Under the pieces are notes generated by a model. That model did no database searches, was not told where the DNA came from, and saw nothing but the letters and a program-made list of their open reading frames with translations. From Actinomycetota bacterium (lineage in GTDB: Bacteria > Actinomycetota > Humimicrobiia > Humimicrobiales > Humimicrobiaceae): DNA of 15,965 nt. Below are positions 1-11,788 of this stretch, one piece after another; the stretch's first letter is position 1, and every line of letters starts with the position of its first letter. The stretch is from contig JAMCSM010000106.1 of NCBI GenBank assembly GCA_023380915.1, positions 1 through 15,965 on the forward strand, written 5' to 3'. A program made the position numbers and the translations under genes.

Positions 1-70
1 CATGATCGACATGCCCGATAGTTCCGATATTCATATGAACTTTATTTCTTGTAAATTTCTCTTTAGCCAT
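1..70 (-). CDS. tuf: Elongation factor Tu, N-terminal 23 codons (partial, runs off the window)
   Basis: The reading frame starts at the ATG read from 70 and encodes [20 protein letters not shown] followed by VDH before the window ends; this is the start of EF-Tu up to the first part of the GHVDHGKT P-loop. EF-Tu is the GTPase that delivers aminoacyl-tRNA to the ribosomal A site. An AAAGGAAG ribosome binding site lies about 8 bases upstream of the start. It follows fusA by 72 bp, the usual str-operon order rpsL-rpsG-fusA-tuf. Another tuf gene ends at the opposite edge of the window, so the genome has at least two copies. Only the start is visible, so nothing can be said about the rest of the protein. 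Confidence 0.97.
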   Translation of the reverse strand, partial: MAKEKFTRNKVHMNIGTIGHVDH

Positions 71-142
71 CTGTTTTCTTCCTTTCTTAAATATAAAAAT
101 TTGTTTTAAATTACTTAAAACTTTAACTTTAAATGTAATTTG

Positions 143-2230
143 TTATACTGCAACTGCTCCTTTAACTTTTTTAATAATTTCATTTGCAATATTTTCAGGA
201 ACAGGTTCATATTTTTTAAATTGCATTGTAAAAGTAGCCCTCCCCTGAGTCTTTGAACGTAAATCAGTTGCATACCCGAACATATTTGCAAGAGGAACTT
301 CAGATTTAATATTTGTCATTTTATTTCTGGTGTTAATTTCATGAATTTTACCTCTTCTTGAATTAATATCACCTATAACTTCACCCATTGATTCCTCAGG
401 AGTTACTATTTCCACTTCCATTATTGGCTCCATTAATATTGGAGCAGCTTTTAACATTGCTTCTTTAAATGCCTTGGAAGCAGCTATTCTAAAAGCAAGT
501 TCAGAAGAATCCACTTCATGATAAGTTCCATCAAGTAAAATTGCTTTAACATCAATTACAGGATAACCAGCCAATTCACCTGTCTGCATTGCATCTATAA
601 CACCTTGCTCTACAGGTTTAATAAATTCTTTTGGGATTGCACCACTTTTGATTTTATCTTCAAATATAAATCCCTTACCATATTCATTAGGCTCAAATTT
701 CATTATTACATGCCCATACTGTCCTTTACCGCCACTTTGTCTTATATACTTTCCTTCAACCTGAACTGTTTTTGTAATAGCTTCTCTATAAGAAACCTGG
801 GGTCTTCCAACATTTGCATCAACGCCAAATTCCCGCATTAGCCTATCAACAATAATTTCAAGATGAAGTTCACCCATTCCAGCAATTATAGTTTGGCCTG
901 TTTCACTATCGGTACCAACCCTGAAAGTAGGATCTTCTTCAGCAAGTTTATTTAATGCCTTATTTAATTTATCAAGATCCATTTTTGTTTTTGGTTCAAT
1001 AGCAATGGAAAGAACAGGTTCAGGAAAAGCAATTGTCTCATATTTAATAGGCTGTCTTGGATCACAAATTGTATCCCCCGTACTAACTTTCTTTAATCCA
1101 ATTACTGCAACTATATCTCCGCAATAAGCTTCATTAATCTCTTCTCTATGATTTGCATGCATCAAAAGCAGTCTGCCAATCCTTTCAGTATTGTTTTCAG
1201 TGGTATTTAAAACTTGAGAGCCAGTTGTAAGCTTGCCTGAATAAATTCTACAATATGCAAGTCTTCCGACAAAAGGATCAGTCATTATTTTAAAAATATA
1301 TCCTGAAAATGCTTCATCATCACTTGTTTTTCTTACCTCCTCTTTATTATTTTGAGGATTTATACCAACTGCTGGAGGCAAATCAACTGGAGAAGGCAGA
1401 TAATCAACTACTGCATCAAGTAAAGGTTGAACACCTTTATTTTTAAATGCAGCTCCACATAAAACAGGAATTGCTTTTACTTCAATTGTAAGTGCTCTTA
1501 AAGCCTTCTTAATTTCTTCTGGTTTTATCTCAATATTTTCAACATACTTATGTAAAATATCATCATTGTAATTTGCAATATTTTCAATTAATTCCATTCG
1601 TGCATTTTTGGCAGTTTGAACCATATCAGCAGGTATATCAGTATAATCATACTTTAAACCCATTTCATCTTTATAAATATATGCTTTCATATTTATAACA
1701 TCAATCATTCCCTTAAATGAATCTTCCCTGCCAATTGGAATTTGAATTGCAACCGGATTAGCATTTAATCTTGCCTTCATCATTTCAATAACATAATTAA
1801 AATCAGCTCCGCTTCTATCCATTTTATTAACAAAAGCAATTCTTGGAACATTATACTTATCAGCTTGTCTCCATACAGTTTCAGATTGAGGTTCTACACC
1901 CCCTACAGCACAAAAAAGTCCTATCATTCCATCAAGAACTCTTAAAGATCTTTCAACTTCAACAGTAAAATCTACATGACCAGGAGTATCAATTATATTT
2001 ATTCTATGATTTTTCCAAAAAGCTGTAGTAGCAGCAGAAGTAATGGTTATACCTCTTTCCTGCTCCTGAACCATCCAGTCCATAACAGCAGTTCCTTCAT
2101 GAACTTCTCCAATTTTATAACTTTTGCCGGTATAATATAATATTCGTTCCGTAGTAGTAGTTTTACCAGCATCAATATGCGCTGTTATGCCAATATTTCT
2201 TGTATGTTTTAGTGATACTTGCCTTGTCAT
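143..2230 (-). CDS. fusA: Elongation factor G
   Basis: EF-G is the translational GTPase that drives tRNA-mRNA translocation and, with ribosome recycling factor, splits ribosomes. The 695-residue product is full family length. The G domain is complete: P-loop AHIDAGKTT at 17-25, the G2 threonine region GITITSAA near 60-67, DTPGH at 81-85 and NKMD at 135-138. The C-terminal domains continue to the expected end, including the [12 protein letters not shown] region of domain IV. The ATG is preceded by AGGTG at 6-base spacing. It sits 90 bp after rpsG and 72 bp before tuf, and is probably co-transcribed with both. The [18 protein letters not shown] stretch at 106-123 is unlike Bacillus EF-G and resembles that of many other phyla. 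No break or missing GTPase residue is seen. Confidence 0.99.
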   Translation of the reverse strand: MTRQVSLKHTRNIGITAHIDAGKTTTTERILYYTGKSYKIGEVHEGTAVMDWMVQEQERGITITSAATTAFWKNHRINIIDTPGHVDFTVEVERSLRVLDGMIGLFCAVGGVEPQSETVWRQADKYNVPRIAFVNKMDRSGADFNYVIEMMKARLNANPVAIQIPIGREDSFKGMIDVINMKAYIYKDEMGLKYDYTDIPADMVQTAKNARMELIENIANYNDDILHKYVENIEIKPEEIKKALRALTIEVKAIPVLCGAAFKNKGVQPLLDAVVDYLPSPVDLPPAVGINPQNNKEEVRKTSDDEAFSGYIFKIMTDPFVGRLAYCRIYSGKLTTGSQVLNTTENNTERIGRLLLMHANHREEINEAYCGDIVAVIGLKKVSTGDTICDPRQPIKYETIAFPEPVLSIAIEPKTKMDLDKLNKALNKLAEEDPTFRVGTDSETGQTIIAGMGELHLEIIVDRLMREFGVDANVGRPQVSYREAITKTVQVEGKYIRQSGGKGQYGHVIMKFEPNEYGKGFIFEDKIKSGAIPKEFIKPVEQGVIDAMQTGELAGYPVIDVKAILLDGTYHEVDSSELAFRIAASKAFKEAMLKAAPILMEPIMEVEIVTPEESMGEVIGDINSRRGKIHEINTRNKMTNIKSEVPLANMFGYATDLRSKTQGRATFTMQFKKYEPVPENIANEIIKKVKGAVAV

Positions 2231-2320
2231 TTATGCACCTGTAAATAATCATCAAGATAAAAAATATAAAAAAATATATAAATATTAAATAATTAAATAA
2301 TAATTGATTGGTTAATAAAA

Positions 2321-2791
2321 TTACCATCTATAATGAGCAAAAGCTTTATTTGCTTCAGCCATTTTATGAAGGTCTTCTTTTTTCTTTACACTGCTTCCAG
2401 TGTTGCTGGCAGCATCTAAGATTTCTCCTGCAAGACGCTCAGCCATAGTTTTTTCTCTTCTTTTTCTTGAAAAACTTATTAGCCATCTAATGGCAAGAGT
2501 ATTTGCCCTGTCATGAGAAACTTCTACAGGAACCTGATAAGTAGCTCCTCCTACCCTTCTTGGCCTGATTTCAAGAGCAGGTCTTACATTTTCCATACAT
2601 TTTTCAAGTATATCAAGTGGATTTTCCTTTGTTTTTTTGCCAAGAATCTCAAAGCTTCCGTATACAATTTCTTCTGCTGTACTTTTTTTACCACGCCATA
2701 AAATTTTATTAATAAATTCTGTTACCATCTTACTTTTGTAAATTGGATCTGCAGCCAATTCTTTCTTGGGAATTCTTCCCTTTCTTGCCAT
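2321..2791 (-). CDS. rpsG: 30S ribosomal protein S7
   Basis: S7 is a primary 16S rRNA binding protein that nucleates the head of the 30S subunit and lies near the mRNA exit channel and E site. The product is 156 residues, the standard bacterial length. It starts [10 protein letters not shown] and has the family blocks [16 protein letters not shown], the basic [13 protein letters not shown] helix and the C-terminal [16 protein letters not shown] perfect AAGGAG ribosome binding site is placed 7 bases before the ATG. It lies 204 bp after rpsL and 90 bp before fusA. In some bacteria S7 represses its own operon by binding the rpsL-rpsG spacer; I see no convincing structure in the AT-rich spacer here. 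Confidence 0.99.
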   Translation of the reverse strand: MARKGRIPKKELAADPIYKSKMVTEFINKILWRGKKSTAEEIVYGSFEILGKKTKENPLDILEKCMENVRPALEIRPRRVGGATYQVPVEVSHDRANTLAIRWLISFSRKRREKTMAERLAGEILDAASNTGSSVKKKEDLHKMAEANKAFAHYRW

Positions 2792-2995
2792 TTATAACTC
2801 CTTATGAAGTATTTCCTTAATATGTAAAATTTAATTAAAACTTTAATTGTTCTTAATAAACAATTTTATTTTTTAGTTAATTATTTCATTTAAATCAAGC
2901 TTAAAAATTTATAAGATTAGCTTTTTAACCAATCACTTACTATAAACAAAATAATTATGAATTAATTATAATTTATTACCAGTCATTACGTTTTT

Positions 2996-3370
2996 TTATT
3001 GTTTAGGTTTTTTAGCCCCATATCTTGAACGTCCCTGTTTTCTTCCTTCTACACCTGAGGTATCGAGTGTACCTCTTACAATTTTATATCTGACACCTGG
3101 TAAATCCTTTACTCTTCCACCTCTAACAAGTACTATAGAGTGTTCCTGGAGATTGTGCCCTATTCCAGGGATATAAGCTGTAATTTCTATCCCATTTGTA
3201 AGCCTGACTCTTGCAACTTTTCTTAATGCAGAGTTTGGTTTCTTAGGTGTAGTTGTATAAACTCTAACACAAACACCTCTTCTTAAAGGATTTCCCTGAA
3301 GAGCAGGAGTTTTCTTTTTCTTTTTAATTTTTACCCTTGGTTTTCTTACTAACTGATTTATAGTAGGCAT
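2996..3370 (-). CDS. rpsL: 30S ribosomal protein S12
   Basis: S12 sits at the decoding centre of the 30S subunit and controls accuracy. The 124-residue product has the conserved [18 protein letters not shown] block at 39-57 and [17 protein letters not shown] from 84. Lysines 43 and 88, the two classical streptomycin-resistance positions, are both the wild-type lysine, so the sequence predicts no ribosomal streptomycin resistance. Asp89, the residue that is methylthiolated in E. coli, is present. The region upstream of the ATG has only a weak AGAG as ribosome binding site, unlike the strong sites of its neighbours. It is the first gene after the 475-bp spacer that follows rpoC, and a putative promoter lies about 280 bp upstream. 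Confidence 0.99.
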   Translation of the reverse strand: MPTINQLVRKPRVKIKKKKKTPALQGNPLRRGVCVRVYTTTPKKPNSALRKVARVRLTNGIEITAYIPGIGHNLQEHSIVLVRGGRVKDLPGVRYKIVRGTLDTSGVEGRKQGRSRYGAKKPKQ

Positions 3371-3630
3371 AAAGAACTCTACTTTCTAACTTTAATGATA
3401 ATAATTAATAATTTTTATAACCTGTAATTAAATATTTTTACCTCATAGCATCATAAACTCAAATATGATTAAATTAAATAATTCTAAAATAATTTTAGTT
3501 TAAATAGCTCTGACTTTTTAAAACTTACTAAATTAATTTATAATTTATTAAATTTTTATTATTAAAAAATTAATTTAACTCAGATAGATTAAAAAATAAT
3601 TATGTAACAACAACAAAACACACTCTTTAT

Positions 3631-3728
3631 TTCAGAGCGCAAGTTAGTAGATTATCATTTTAAGATTAAATTGTCAATAAAAAATAACTTCATAAGACCC
3701 TTTAAACTTTTTAAAACTTGCGCCTGAA
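3631..3728. repeat. Imperfect inverted repeat flanking the putative rpsL-operon promoter
   Basis: The left arm ttcagagcgcaagtt (3631-3645) and the right arm aacttgcgcctgaa (3715-3728) are inverted copies, identical over the nine bases gcgcaagtt and then over ttcag after one extra base. The 69 bp between them contain the putative promoter. The GCGC cores stand out in a spacer that is otherwise nearly all A and T. It could be an operator pair, an RNA hairpin formed in rpoC read-through transcripts, or the remains of a small insertion. Confidence 0.6.
3651..3677 (-). promoter_or_regulatory. Putative sigma-70-type promoter for rpsL-rpsG-fusA-tuf
   Basis: On the minus strand a perfect TTGACA (3677-3672) is followed by GATAAT (3656-3651) with a 15-base spacer, or by TAATCT with a 17-base spacer. 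The short spacer for the better -10 box lowers confidence. It is the best promoter-like sequence in the spacer and points into rpsL. Transcription would start near 3645, within the left arm of the flanking inverted repeat. Confidence 0.45.
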
Positions 3729-3845
3729 TTAAAAAACTTTTAAATATTTAATTATTAAAATTAAAATAAAATACAAATAATTTAATATAAAACTATAATT
3801 TAATATAATTAAATAATATAATTTAACAGATCAAATAAACAGGTA

Positions 3846-6800
3846 TTAAATATTTAATTCAAAAACATTTCCTTCATCTTCATCTGTATTTTTTAACATC
3901 TCAATATCTTCATTATTTTCTTCCTTATAGCCTGGATAAGTTAGCTCTATGGTTCTATATCTTGTCATTCCAGTTCCAGCAGGAATATTTTTACCTATTA
4001 TTACATTTTCTTTAAGACCGATTAAGTAATCGGTTTTGTTCTCTATTGCAGCATCAGTTAATACTCTTGTAGTTTCCTGGAAGGAAGCTGCTGATAAGAA
4101 GCTGTCAGTTGCAAGAGCTGCTTTTGTTATACCCATTAGATTTTGCTTTGCAAGAGCAGGTTTTTTACCTTCTTCGATAAGCTTTTTATTTTCTTTTTCA
4201 AATATTAACCTGTCAATTAATTGGCCTGGAAGAAAATTACTATCACCTGATTCTAGAATTGTAACCTTTTTTAACATTTGTCTTACAATTACTTCAATAT
4301 GTTTATCATTAATTTCAACACCTTGAGCTTTATAAACATCTCTTATTTCTCTTACAAGATATTGCTCACAAGCTTTAATCCCATTAAGCCTTAAAATATC
4401 ATGAGGGTTTCTCTGACCTTCTGTTAATTGATCTCCAATTTGAACGAAATCACCTTCATTAAATCTTAATTTCGCATGACTTGGAATTTCATATGATTTT
4501 TCTTCAGCCCCATCATTATTTAAAATGCTTAATTTTAAAAATTGTGAATCCATTTCTTCAATTTTAAGATTACCTGCTGCTTCAGAAATAATTGCATGCT
4601 CCTTAGGTTTTCTTGCTTCAAATAGCTCTACAACTCTTGGAAGACCGGAAGTAATATCCATTCCTTCAAATGTTTTTTCATGTTTATGAATATATCTTTT
4701 CTTTTTTGCAGTTGAAATAAGTATTGCAAACACTTGATTTCTGTCAACATTTAAATTATTTGTAAGCAATAATTCCTCACCTTTTGGCATTACAATATCA
4801 ATTAACTGACCTGCTTTAACCGATGATTTTTCTCCTTGTTCCATTTTCACTTTAAATGTAAGTTTATGAGGAATGCTTTCAATATTTATTTTTAACATAT
4901 TATTAGGAACACCATATAATTCCTGCTCTGAAGGAGGACTGACATAATCTAAAATATCTCCCTGTATTTTTAAACCTAACTGATTTAATAACTCTTTTGG
5001 TAAAACAAGTTTTCCTTTTACAGGTGATTTTATGGATCTTTGTATAACCGTTGAAGCAACACCACCTGTATGGAAAGTACGCATGGTTAACTGGGTTCCG
5101 GGTTCTCCAATTGATTGTGCTGCAATAATTCCAACTGCTTCACCAATATCAACAACTTTGCCTGATGAAAGATTTCTTCCATAACATTTCTGACATAATC
5201 CTGCTTCTGCTTCACAGGTAAGCGGTGACCTTACATTTATTTCCAGTATATTTGCCTGTACTAACTTCTGAAGAATTTCTTCATCTATCTCTGTACCTTT
5301 GCTTACCAGAATTTCACCTGTAACAGGATCTTTTACATCTTCCTGACTGCTTCTTCCAATAAGATTCGGGTTTGGTTCTCCTTCAAGATTTAATACGTAT
5401 AAATTTATACCATCATCAGTCCCGCAATCATTAATTCTTATCATTGTATCATGAGATACATCAACCAGCCTTCTTGTAAGATAACCTGAGTCAGCAGTTC
5501 TAAGAGCTGTATCAGCAAGTCCCTGTCTTGCACCATGAGTTGAAAGGAAGTATTCAAGAACAGTAAGACCTTCCCTAAAGTTTGATTTGATAGGTCTGTC
5601 AATAATATCTCCTCTTGCATTTGCAACAAGTCCTCTCATTCCTGCAAGTTGCCTTAATTGTTTAATATTTCCTCTTGCTCCAGATGTTGCCATCATATAA
5701 ATGGGATTAAACCTGTCAAAATTTCTTTCCATAGCTTCAGCAACAGATTCATTTGCTTCAGACCAGCTTTGTATAACTCTTTCATGTCTCTCATCATCAG
5801 TTATCATTCCTTGCTGGTAATAATTTTCAATTTTTTCTATATTCTCTTCAGCATGCTTTAATATTTCTTTTTTCTTTGGAGGAACAATAATATCATCTAT
5901 TCCAATGGTTAAACCTGATTTTGTAGAATATAAAAATCCTAGCCTTTTAACATTATCCAAAACTTCTACAACAGAATAATTCGGATACTTTTTAATGCAT
6001 CTATTAATAATTGAGATAAGTTCTTTTTTTGCAACTTCTTTATTAACAAATTCAAAATCTTCAGGTAAAGCCTCATTAAATAATATTCTACCTGCAGTTG
6101 TTTTTATTACTTTCCCCTGTATTTTTACTTTTATTGGAGTATGCAGTTTTATAAAACCATAGTCATAATCTCTTAATGCATCTTCAGTTGTTGAATAATA
6201 TTTTTCTTTACCATCACTTTTAATCCTTTCAGATGTCAGGTAATAAACACCTAGTACCATATCTTGCGAAGGAGTAGAAACTGGTTCTCCGTTTGCAGGT
6301 GAAAGTATATTATTTGATGCAAGCATTAAAATAATTGCCTCAGCCTTTGCTTCATTAGATAATGGAACATGAACAGCCATCTGATCACCATCAAAGTCTG
6401 CATTAAACGGAGGGCAAACAAGAGGATGAATTTGAATTGCTTTCCCTTCAACAAGAATTGGCATAAAAGCCTGGATCCCAAGTCTATGAAGCGTAGGAGC
6501 TCTATTTAAAAGTACAGGGTGATTTTTAATTACTGCTTCCAGAATATCCCATACTTTTTCATCTCCTCTTTCAACCATTATTTTTGCACTCTTTATATTT
6601 GTAGCAAAACCTGCATCAACAAGTTTCTTCATAACAAATGGTTTAAACAATTCAAGTGCAATTTGCTTAGGAAGTCCACACTGATCAAGTCTTAAATTTG
6701 GATTTACAACAATTACAGAACGCCCTGAATAGTCAACCCTTTTCCCAAGAAGATTTTGTCTGAATCTTCCTTGTTTTCCTTTAAGCATATCACTTAAAGA

Positions 6801-8060
6801 TTTAAGTGGCCTGTTACCTGCACCAAGTACTGCTCTTCCTCTTCGACCATTATCAAACAATGCATCTACAGCTTCCTGCAACATACGTTTTTCGTTGTTA
6901 ATAATTATTTCAGGTGCATCAAGTTCCAATAATTTTTTTAACCTGTTATTCCTGTTAATTACCCTCCTGTATAAATCATTTAAATCTGAAGTAGCAAATC
7001 TTCCACCATCAAGCTGAACCATTGGACGAAGATCTGGTGGTATAACTGGTAAAACATCAAGAATCATATATTCAGGTTTATTATTTGTATTAACAAAAGA
7101 AGAAAGTATCTTTAATGTTTTAATAGCCTTACTTCTTTTTTGTCCTTTGGAAGTTTCGATAGTGAACTTTAGTTCTTCGACTTCTTTTTCACAATCTATA
7201 TTCTTAAGAAGCTCTTTTATTGCTTCAGCACCCATTCCGCCTTTAAAATAAGCACCATAAATTTCTCTTAATTTCTTAAAAAGATTTTCATCAGAAATTA
7301 ACATTTTTTCTTCAAGATTATGAAATAATGCTTGTGCTTTTTTAACAAGTTCTATTTGTTCCTGATAAATTTCTTCTTCTTCTTCAAGAAGTTTTTCATT
7401 TTCTTTTATTATTTTAGCAATTTTTGCTTCAATATCTTTTTCTGATTCAATTTCACTGTCATCAAAAGCTTCAAGCTCTGTAAGAGGTTCGCCTTCTTTG
7501 TATCTTTTAAGGAAATCTTCATTTGTTGTTTTTATTTCCTTTATTCTTTCATCATGCAGCTCTTCCATTTGAGCAAGATAATCTTCATATAATGTCCTTA
7601 TTTTATCTTTTTCAGCATTAATTTTATCTTTATTAATGGAAATAATAATATACGAATCAAAGTAAAGAACTTTTTCAAGATCCTTTGGGGTAAGCCCTAA
7701 TATATATCCAAGTCTTGAAGGAACTCCTTTAAAAAACCAGATATGTGAAACCGGCGAAGCAAGCTCAATATGCCCCATTCTTTCTCTTCGCACACTTGAA
7801 CGTGTTACTTCTACCCCACATCTTTCACAAATAATTCCTTTAAATCTAACTCTTTTATATTTTCCGCAATAACATTCCCAGTCTTTTGTAGGACCAAAAA
7901 TTCTTTCACAAAATAATCCGTCTTTCTCAGGTTTTAACGTTCTATAATTAATGGTTTCAGGTTTTTTTACTTCTCCATTTGACCATGAACGTATTTTTTC
8001 AGGTGATGCCAGTCCAATTCTTAAAGCATCAAAATTATTTACATCTATACTTATAGACAT
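3846..8060 (-). CDS. rpoC: DNA-directed RNA polymerase subunit beta'
   Basis: Beta' forms the clamp and supplies the catalytic magnesium of RNA polymerase. The product has 1404 residues. The clamp zinc site is C63, C65, C78 and C81. NADFDGDQM at 553-561 holds the three catalytic aspartates. The second zinc site is C879, C949, C956 and C959, and the trigger loop [11 protein letters not shown] spans 990-1000. Residues about 143-258 are a Glu/Lys-rich segment predicted to be coiled coil, which Bacillus-type beta' lacks but actinobacterial and some deep-branching lineages share in kind; it explains why the catalytic motif lies nearly 100 residues later than in E. coli. The tail is acidic. The start follows an AGGGGGAAC ribosome binding site. 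It lies 62 bp after rpoB and is surely co-transcribed with it. Confidence 0.99.
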   Translation of the reverse strand: MSISIDVNNFDALRIGLASPEKIRSWSNGEVKKPETINYRTLKPEKDGLFCERIFGPTKDWECYCGKYKRVRFKGIICERCGVEVTRSSVRRERMGHIELASPVSHIWFFKGVPSRLGYILGLTPKDLEKVLYFDSYIIISINKDKINAEKDKIRTLYEDYLAQMEELHDERIKEIKTTNEDFLKRYKEGEPLTELEAFDDSEIESEKDIEAKIAKIIKENEKLLEEEEEIYQEQIELVKKAQALFHNLEEKMLISDENLFKKLREIYGAYFKGGMGAEAIKELLKNIDCEKEVEELKFTIETSKGQKRSKAIKTLKILSSFVNTNNKPEYMILDVLPVIPPDLRPMVQLDGGRFATSDLNDLYRRVINRNNRLKKLLELDAPEIIINNEKRMLQEAVDALFDNGRRGRAVLGAGNRPLKSLSDMLKGKQGRFRQNLLGKRVDYSGRSVIVVNPNLRLDQCGLPKQIALELFKPFVMKKLVDAGFATNIKSAKIMVERGDEKVWDILEAVIKNHPVLLNRAPTLHRLGIQAFMPILVEGKAIQIHPLVCPPFNADFDGDQMAVHVPLSNEAKAEAIILMLASNNILSPANGEPVSTPSQDMVLGVYYLTSERIKSDGKEKYYSTTEDALRDYDYGFIKLHTPIKVKIQGKVIKTTAGRILFNEALPEDFEFVNKEVAKKELISIINRCIKKYPNYSVVEVLDNVKRLGFLYSTKSGLTIGIDDIIVPPKKKEILKHAEENIEKIENYYQQGMITDDERHERVIQSWSEANESVAEAMERNFDRFNPIYMMATSGARGNIKQLRQLAGMRGLVANARGDIIDRPIKSNFREGLTVLEYFLSTHGARQGLADTALRTADSGYLTRRLVDVSHDTMIRINDCGTDDGINLYVLNLEGEPNPNLIGRSSQEDVKDPVTGEILVSKGTEIDEEILQKLVQANILEINVRSPLTCEAEAGLCQKCYGRNLSSGKVVDIGEAVGIIAAQSIGEPGTQLTMRTFHTGGVASTVIQRSIKSPVKGKLVLPKELLNQLGLKIQGDILDYVSPPSEQELYGVPNNMLKINIESIPHKLTFKVKMEQGEKSSVKAGQLIDIVMPKGEELLLTNNLNVDRNQVFAILISTAKKKRYIHKHEKTFEGMDITSGLPRVVELFEARKPKEHAIISEAAGNLKIEEMDSQFLKLSILNNDGAEEKSYEIPSHAKLRFNEGDFVQIGDQLTEGQRNPHDILRLNGIKACEQYLVREIRDVYKAQGVEINDKHIEVIVRQMLKKVTILESGDSNFLPGQLIDRLIFEKENKKLIEEGKKPALAKQNLMGITKAALATDSFLSAASFQETTRVLTDAAIENKTDYLIGLKENVIIGKNIPAGTGMTRYRTIELTYPGYKEENNEDIEMLKNTDEDEGNVFELNI

Positions 8061-8122
8061 TTATAAGTTCCCCCTGTCCGAGTGAATTAAAAAAATTTTA
8101 TATAATATTTTTTTAAAATAAT

Positions 8123-11100
8123 TTATTCTTCAAGATCATGAAAATCATCTTCTTCAAAGTCTTCAAATAATTCTTCCTTTTTCTTCTTTGGTTCAGAATC
8201 ATTTGTAAATACCAGATTTTCGTCATGCTGGAGATCTATTCCAAGTTCTTTTACGGTTTTCATAATCTCATCTTCATGACCCATTATTTCAACTTCTTTT
8301 CCCTCTTCAGATAAAACTTCAACATCGAGCGACAAACTTTGCATTTCCTTTACAAGGACTTTAAATGATTCAGGAATTCCTGGTTTTTCAATATTTTCAC
8401 CTTTTACAATTGATTCATAAGTTTTAACCCTCCCAAAAACATCATCTGATTTAATTGTGAGCATTTCCTGTAAAATATGAGAAGCGCCATACGCTTCAAG
8501 AGCCCATACTTCCATTTCTCCAAATCTTTGTCCTCCAAATTGTGCTTTTCCTCCAAGAGGCTGCTGAGTAACAAGAGAATAAGGGCCAGTTGAACGTGCA
8601 TGAATTTTATCATCAACCAGGTGGTGAAGTTTTAATATATAAATATATCCAACTGTAATATCTCCAGCTATTTTTTCTCCACTTTTACCATCATAAAGAG
8701 CAACTTTTCCTGTTTGAGGAAGTTTTGCTTTTTTTAATACTTCTTTAATCTGGTCTTCTTTCGCACTATCAAAAATTGGAGTGGAGCAGTAAATTTTTCC
8801 ATCTTCCTGTCTTATATTCTTAAAATCCGGATTATCAGGCTCATCCCATCCTTTATATGCAGCCCAACCAAGATGAGTTTCCAGTATTTGTCCAACATTC
8901 ATTCGGGAAGGTACACCCATAGGGTTTAATACTATATCAACCGGGGTTCCATCTTCCATATAAGGCATATCTTCTTCTGGTAAAATTACTGAAATAACAC
9001 CTTTATTTCCATGTCTTCCAGCAAGTTTATCTCCTACGGAAATCTTTCTTTTTTTTGCAATAAAAACTCTTACAAGTTCATTAACTCCCGGTGGGAGTTC
9101 ATTACCTTTCTTCTTGGAAGAAATCTGTATATCTATAACCTTGCCGCTTTCTCCATGAGGAACTTTAAGAGAGCTATCTCTTACTTCTCTAGCTTTTTCA
9201 CCAAATATTGCTCTTAATAGTTTTTCCTCTGCTGTAAGTTCTGTTTCACCTTTAGGTGTAATTTTACCAACCAGAATATCTCCTGGTTTTACTTCTGCAC
9301 CAAGTCTTATTATTCCTCTTTCATCAAGATTTTTTAAAAGTTCCTCACTTACATTAGGTATATCTCTTGTAATTTCTTCAGGACCAAGTTTAGTGCTTCT
9401 TGCTTCAATTTCATGTTTTGAAATATGTATGGATGATAATATATCTTCTTTCACAAGCCTTTCAGAAATAACAATAGCATCTTCATAGTTATATCCTTCC
9501 CATGGCATAAATGCTACAAGAAGATTTCTACCAAGAGCCAACTCCCCTGAGTCAGTGGCTGGTCCATCTGCAATTACATCTCCTTTTTTAACTATCTGAC
9601 CTTCACTAACTATTGGCCTCTGATTTATACAAGTACCCTGGTTTGATCTTTTAAATTTATATAGCTTATATTCATCTCTTGCAATGGCTTTGCCTGTTTC
9701 TTCATCTTTATATTCTATTAAAATATGGTCTCCAGTTACTTCCATAACCTTACCATCATGTTTTGCACAAATAATTTGACCGCTATCATGAGCTAATTTC
9801 TTCTCCATCCCTGTTCCAACGAGAGGAGGTTCCGGATCTATTAATGGAACAGCTTGCCTCTGCATGTTTGATCCCATTAATGCACGGTTTGCATCATCAT
9901 GCTCAAGAAATGGGATAAGAGACGCTGCTGCACTAAAAAGTTGCTTAGGTGATACATCCATATAATCCACTTGAGAAGGGTCTACAGATACAATCTCTCC
10001 ACCCAGTCTTGCAAGAACTTTATCTTCTTTAAATTTTCCGTCTTTTGTAAGTTCAGCAGTTGCCTGCGCAATGGTATACTTTTCTTCATCATCTGCAGTT
10101 AAATATTCAAACTCATTCGTTACTTTACCATTAAGAACTTTTCTATAAGGAGTTTCTATAAAACCAAAATCATTTAATCTGGCGTATGTAGCAAGTGAAC
10201 CTATAAGTCCGATATTTGGACCTTCAGGAGTTTCGATAGGGCACATTCTTCCATAATGAGAAGAATGAACATCTCTAACTTCAAAACCAGCTCTTTCTCT
10301 TGAAAGTCCACCAGGACCTAATGCACTTAATCTCCTTTTATGAGTTATTTCTGCAAGCGGATTCGTCTGATCTAAAAATTGTGAAAGTTGTCCACTTCCA
10401 AAAAACTCTTTTAATGCTGCTACAAGAGGCCTTATATTGATAAGTGTTTTTGGCGTAATTGTTTCAACATCCTGAGTTGTCATTCTTTCTTTAACAACTC
10501 TTTCCATTCTTGAAAGCCCTATTCTTACCTGATTTTGAATAAGTTCACCTATATTTCTTATTCTTCTATTTCCAAAATGATCAATATCATCAATTTCTCC
10601 TATTCCATCCATCAATTGCAAAAGATACTTAACAAAAAGAAAAATATCTTTGCTATGAAGAATATATTTATCCTCGCTGTTTATCTCCATTTTTTCATCA
10701 ACAGTTCTTAAATATTCTTCAATATCAGGATCAAGTGGTGTTTCAATATCTAATTTTTTATTTAATTTATGTCTTCCAACCTTACCCAAATCATATCTTT
10801 TAGGATTAAAAAATAACTGATTAACAAGACTTTTCGCGCTGTCTCTTGTTGAGGGCTCACCTGGTTTCAATTTCTTGTAAAACTCGATCAAAGCACCTTC
10901 TTCTGTTTCAGTTATATCTTTATCAAGAGTATTTTTAATACAACCAGTCTTATCGAAAGGACCAAATAAATTTAACAAATCCTGATTGTTTCCAAATCCT
11001 GCAGATTTAAGAAAAATGGTTAATAAAAACTTTCTTTTTCTGTCTATTCTAACATAAGCAACATCCTTTTTATCTGTCTCAATCTCAATCCATGAACCCC

Positions 11101-11587
11101 TGGTTGGAATTAACTTGCCAAGATAAATTACTTTATCTTTTTTCTTGTCAATATCGCTGTCGTAATAAGCACCAGGTGATCTTACAAGCTGTGAAACAAC
11201 AACTCTTTCGGTACCGTTTATAATAAAAGTCCCGGTTTCTGTCATCATTGGAAAATCACCTAAAAATACATCTTCCTGCTCGCTATATTCGCCTGTTTCT
11301 TTATTTACAAACCTTGCCTTAACCTTTAAAGGTGCAGAATAATCCATGTTTTCCATTTTACAAACATCAACCGGCGCATTAGGTTCTCCCCATGAACAAC
11401 CTAAAAATTCAAGAGACATATTCCCTGTAAAATCTTCAATAGGAGAAATATCTCTTAAGGCGTCCTGAATACCCTCCTGTAAAAACCAATCAAATGACTT
11501 TTTTTGAATTTCAAGTAAATGGGGCATTTCAATAATTTCAGAAATCCTGCCGAAATCATATCTCTGGATTTTTTTATTTTTTTGCAT
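8123..11587 (-). CDS. rpoB: DNA-directed RNA polymerase subunit beta
   Basis: Beta forms the other pincer of RNA polymerase and binds rifampicin, the nascent RNA and sigma. The product is 1154 residues, near the compact Firmicutes/actinobacterial size and without the large E. coli insertions. The rifampicin pocket [20 protein letters not shown] runs on to [12 protein letters not shown]406, H416 and S421 match E. coli D516, H526 and S531 and are all wild type. Other conserved blocks include [17 protein letters not shown], the [10 protein letters not shown] region and the C-terminal [18 protein letters not shown] clamp. The C-terminus ends in an acidic tail ([14 protein letters not shown]). The ATG has GGGGAG eight bases upstream. 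A strong promoter lies about 130 bp before the start, so rpoBC can be expressed separately from rplJL. Confidence 0.99.
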   Translation of the reverse strand: MQKNKKIQRYDFGRISEIIEMPHLLEIQKKSFDWFLQEGIQDALRDISPIEDFTGNMSLEFLGCSWGEPNAPVDVCKMENMDYSAPLKVKARFVNKETGEYSEQEDVFLGDFPMMTETGTFIINGTERVVVSQLVRSPGAYYDSDIDKKKDKVIYLGKLIPTRGSWIEIETDKKDVAYVRIDRKRKFLLTIFLKSAGFGNNQDLLNLFGPFDKTGCIKNTLDKDITETEEGALIEFYKKLKPGEPSTRDSAKSLVNQLFFNPKRYDLGKVGRHKLNKKLDIETPLDPDIEEYLRTVDEKMEINSEDKYILHSKDIFLFVKYLLQLMDGIGEIDDIDHFGNRRIRNIGELIQNQVRIGLSRMERVVKERMTTQDVETITPKTLINIRPLVAALKEFFGSGQLSQFLDQTNPLAEITHKRRLSALGPGGLSRERAGFEVRDVHSSHYGRMCPIETPEGPNIGLIGSLATYARLNDFGFIETPYRKVLNGKVTNEFEYLTADDEEKYTIAQATAELTKDGKFKEDKVLARLGGEIVSVDPSQVDYMDVSPKQLFSAAASLIPFLEHDDANRALMGSNMQRQAVPLIDPEPPLVGTGMEKKLAHDSGQIICAKHDGKVMEVTGDHILIEYKDEETGKAIARDEYKLYKFKRSNQGTCINQRPIVSEGQIVKKGDVIADGPATDSGELALGRNLLVAFMPWEGYNYEDAIVISERLVKEDILSSIHISKHEIEARSTKLGPEEITRDIPNVSEELLKNLDERGIIRLGAEVKPGDILVGKITPKGETELTAEEKLLRAIFGEKAREVRDSSLKVPHGESGKVIDIQISSKKKGNELPPGVNELVRVFIAKKRKISVGDKLAGRHGNKGVISVILPEEDMPYMEDGTPVDIVLNPMGVPSRMNVGQILETHLGWAAYKGWDEPDNPDFKNIRQEDGKIYCSTPIFDSAKEDQIKEVLKKAKLPQTGKVALYDGKSGEKIAGDITVGYIYILKLHHLVDDKIHARSTGPYSLVTQQPLGGKAQFGGQRFGEMEVWALEAYGASHILQEMLTIKSDDVFGRVKTYESIVKGENIEKPGIPESFKVLVKEMQSLSLDVEVLSEEGKEVEIMGHEDEIMKTVKELGIDLQHDENLVFTNDSEPKKKKEELFEDFEEDDFHDLEE

Positions 11588-11718
11588 TAATAATTCTCCC
11601 CTTTATTTAAATTGCAAAATAATAAACTTTATAAAAATTTTGATTTTAGTGAAAAAGGAAACTTACTAGCTCACTTTCTTAGAGGATAAAATAATGCCCT
11701 AAAAAGTTGCAAACTCTT
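11588..11718 (-). other. Predicted 5' untranslated leader of rpoB
   Basis: If the promoter at 11719-11746 is used, rpoB has an untranslated leader of roughly 125 bases. It is AT-rich and holds short possible hairpins (AGTGA with TCACT, for example), none strong and none followed by a T-run. No known riboswitch or protein-binding element is recognisable. It ends in the AAAGGGGAG ribosome binding site. Confidence 0.4.
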
Positions 11719-11746
11719 AATATAGCAAACTTCTTATAAATGTCAA
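11719..11746 (-). promoter_or_regulatory. Strong sigma-70-type promoter for rpoBC
   Basis: On the minus strand a perfect TTGACA (11746-11741) is followed, after 16 bases, by TATATT (11724-11719). The -10 box is preceded by TGC, giving an extended -10 motif. It points into rpoB, with predicted transcription start near 11712. It lies just downstream (in the transcription direction) of the inverted-repeat element, so the RNA polymerase genes have their own entry point separate from rplJL. Confidence 0.7.
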
Positions 11747-11788
11747 TAGACAAGCTGCTATTTTTTTATTTTTATTGTCATGGGGATG

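Larger units (their letters stand above)
3371..3845. other. AT-rich 475-bp spacer between rpoC and rpsL
   Basis: No credible gene lies here on either strand. The sequence is extremely AT-rich, with many short A and T runs. The only structure I can support is a putative minus-strand promoter at 3651-3677, enclosed by an inverted repeat with arms 3631-3645 and 3715-3728 (both entered separately). A 14-base word, actttttaaaactt, occurs at 3513-3526 and again at 3706-3719, but in DNA of this composition that may be chance. No GC-rich hairpin with a T-run was found after rpoC, so I cannot place an intrinsic terminator for rpoBC. If the promoter is real, rpsL has an unusually long untranslated leader of roughly 270 bases. 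Confidence 0.7.

Noticed and set aside
605..841. Plus-strand open frames opposite fusA, rpsG, rpoC, rpoB, rplA and nusG
   Set aside because: All lie fully opposite well-conserved genes, have no ribosome binding site, and have low-complexity AT-rich composition.
3729..3845. Intrinsic terminator after rpoC
   Set aside because: The sequence is nearly all A and T with no GC-containing stem ahead of a T-run.
5441..5629. Minus-strand alternative-frame open frame inside rpoC (and a similar one at 8404-8616 inside rpoB)
   Set aside because: Both overlap catalytic-core coding sequence in another frame. The RpoC and RpoB frames are continuous with no sign of a frameshift.
10351..10420. Possible rifampicin-resistance changes in rpoB (and streptomycin-resistance changes in rpsL)
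   Set aside because: D406, H416 and S421 in RpoB, and K43 and K88 in S12, are all the sensitive-type residues.
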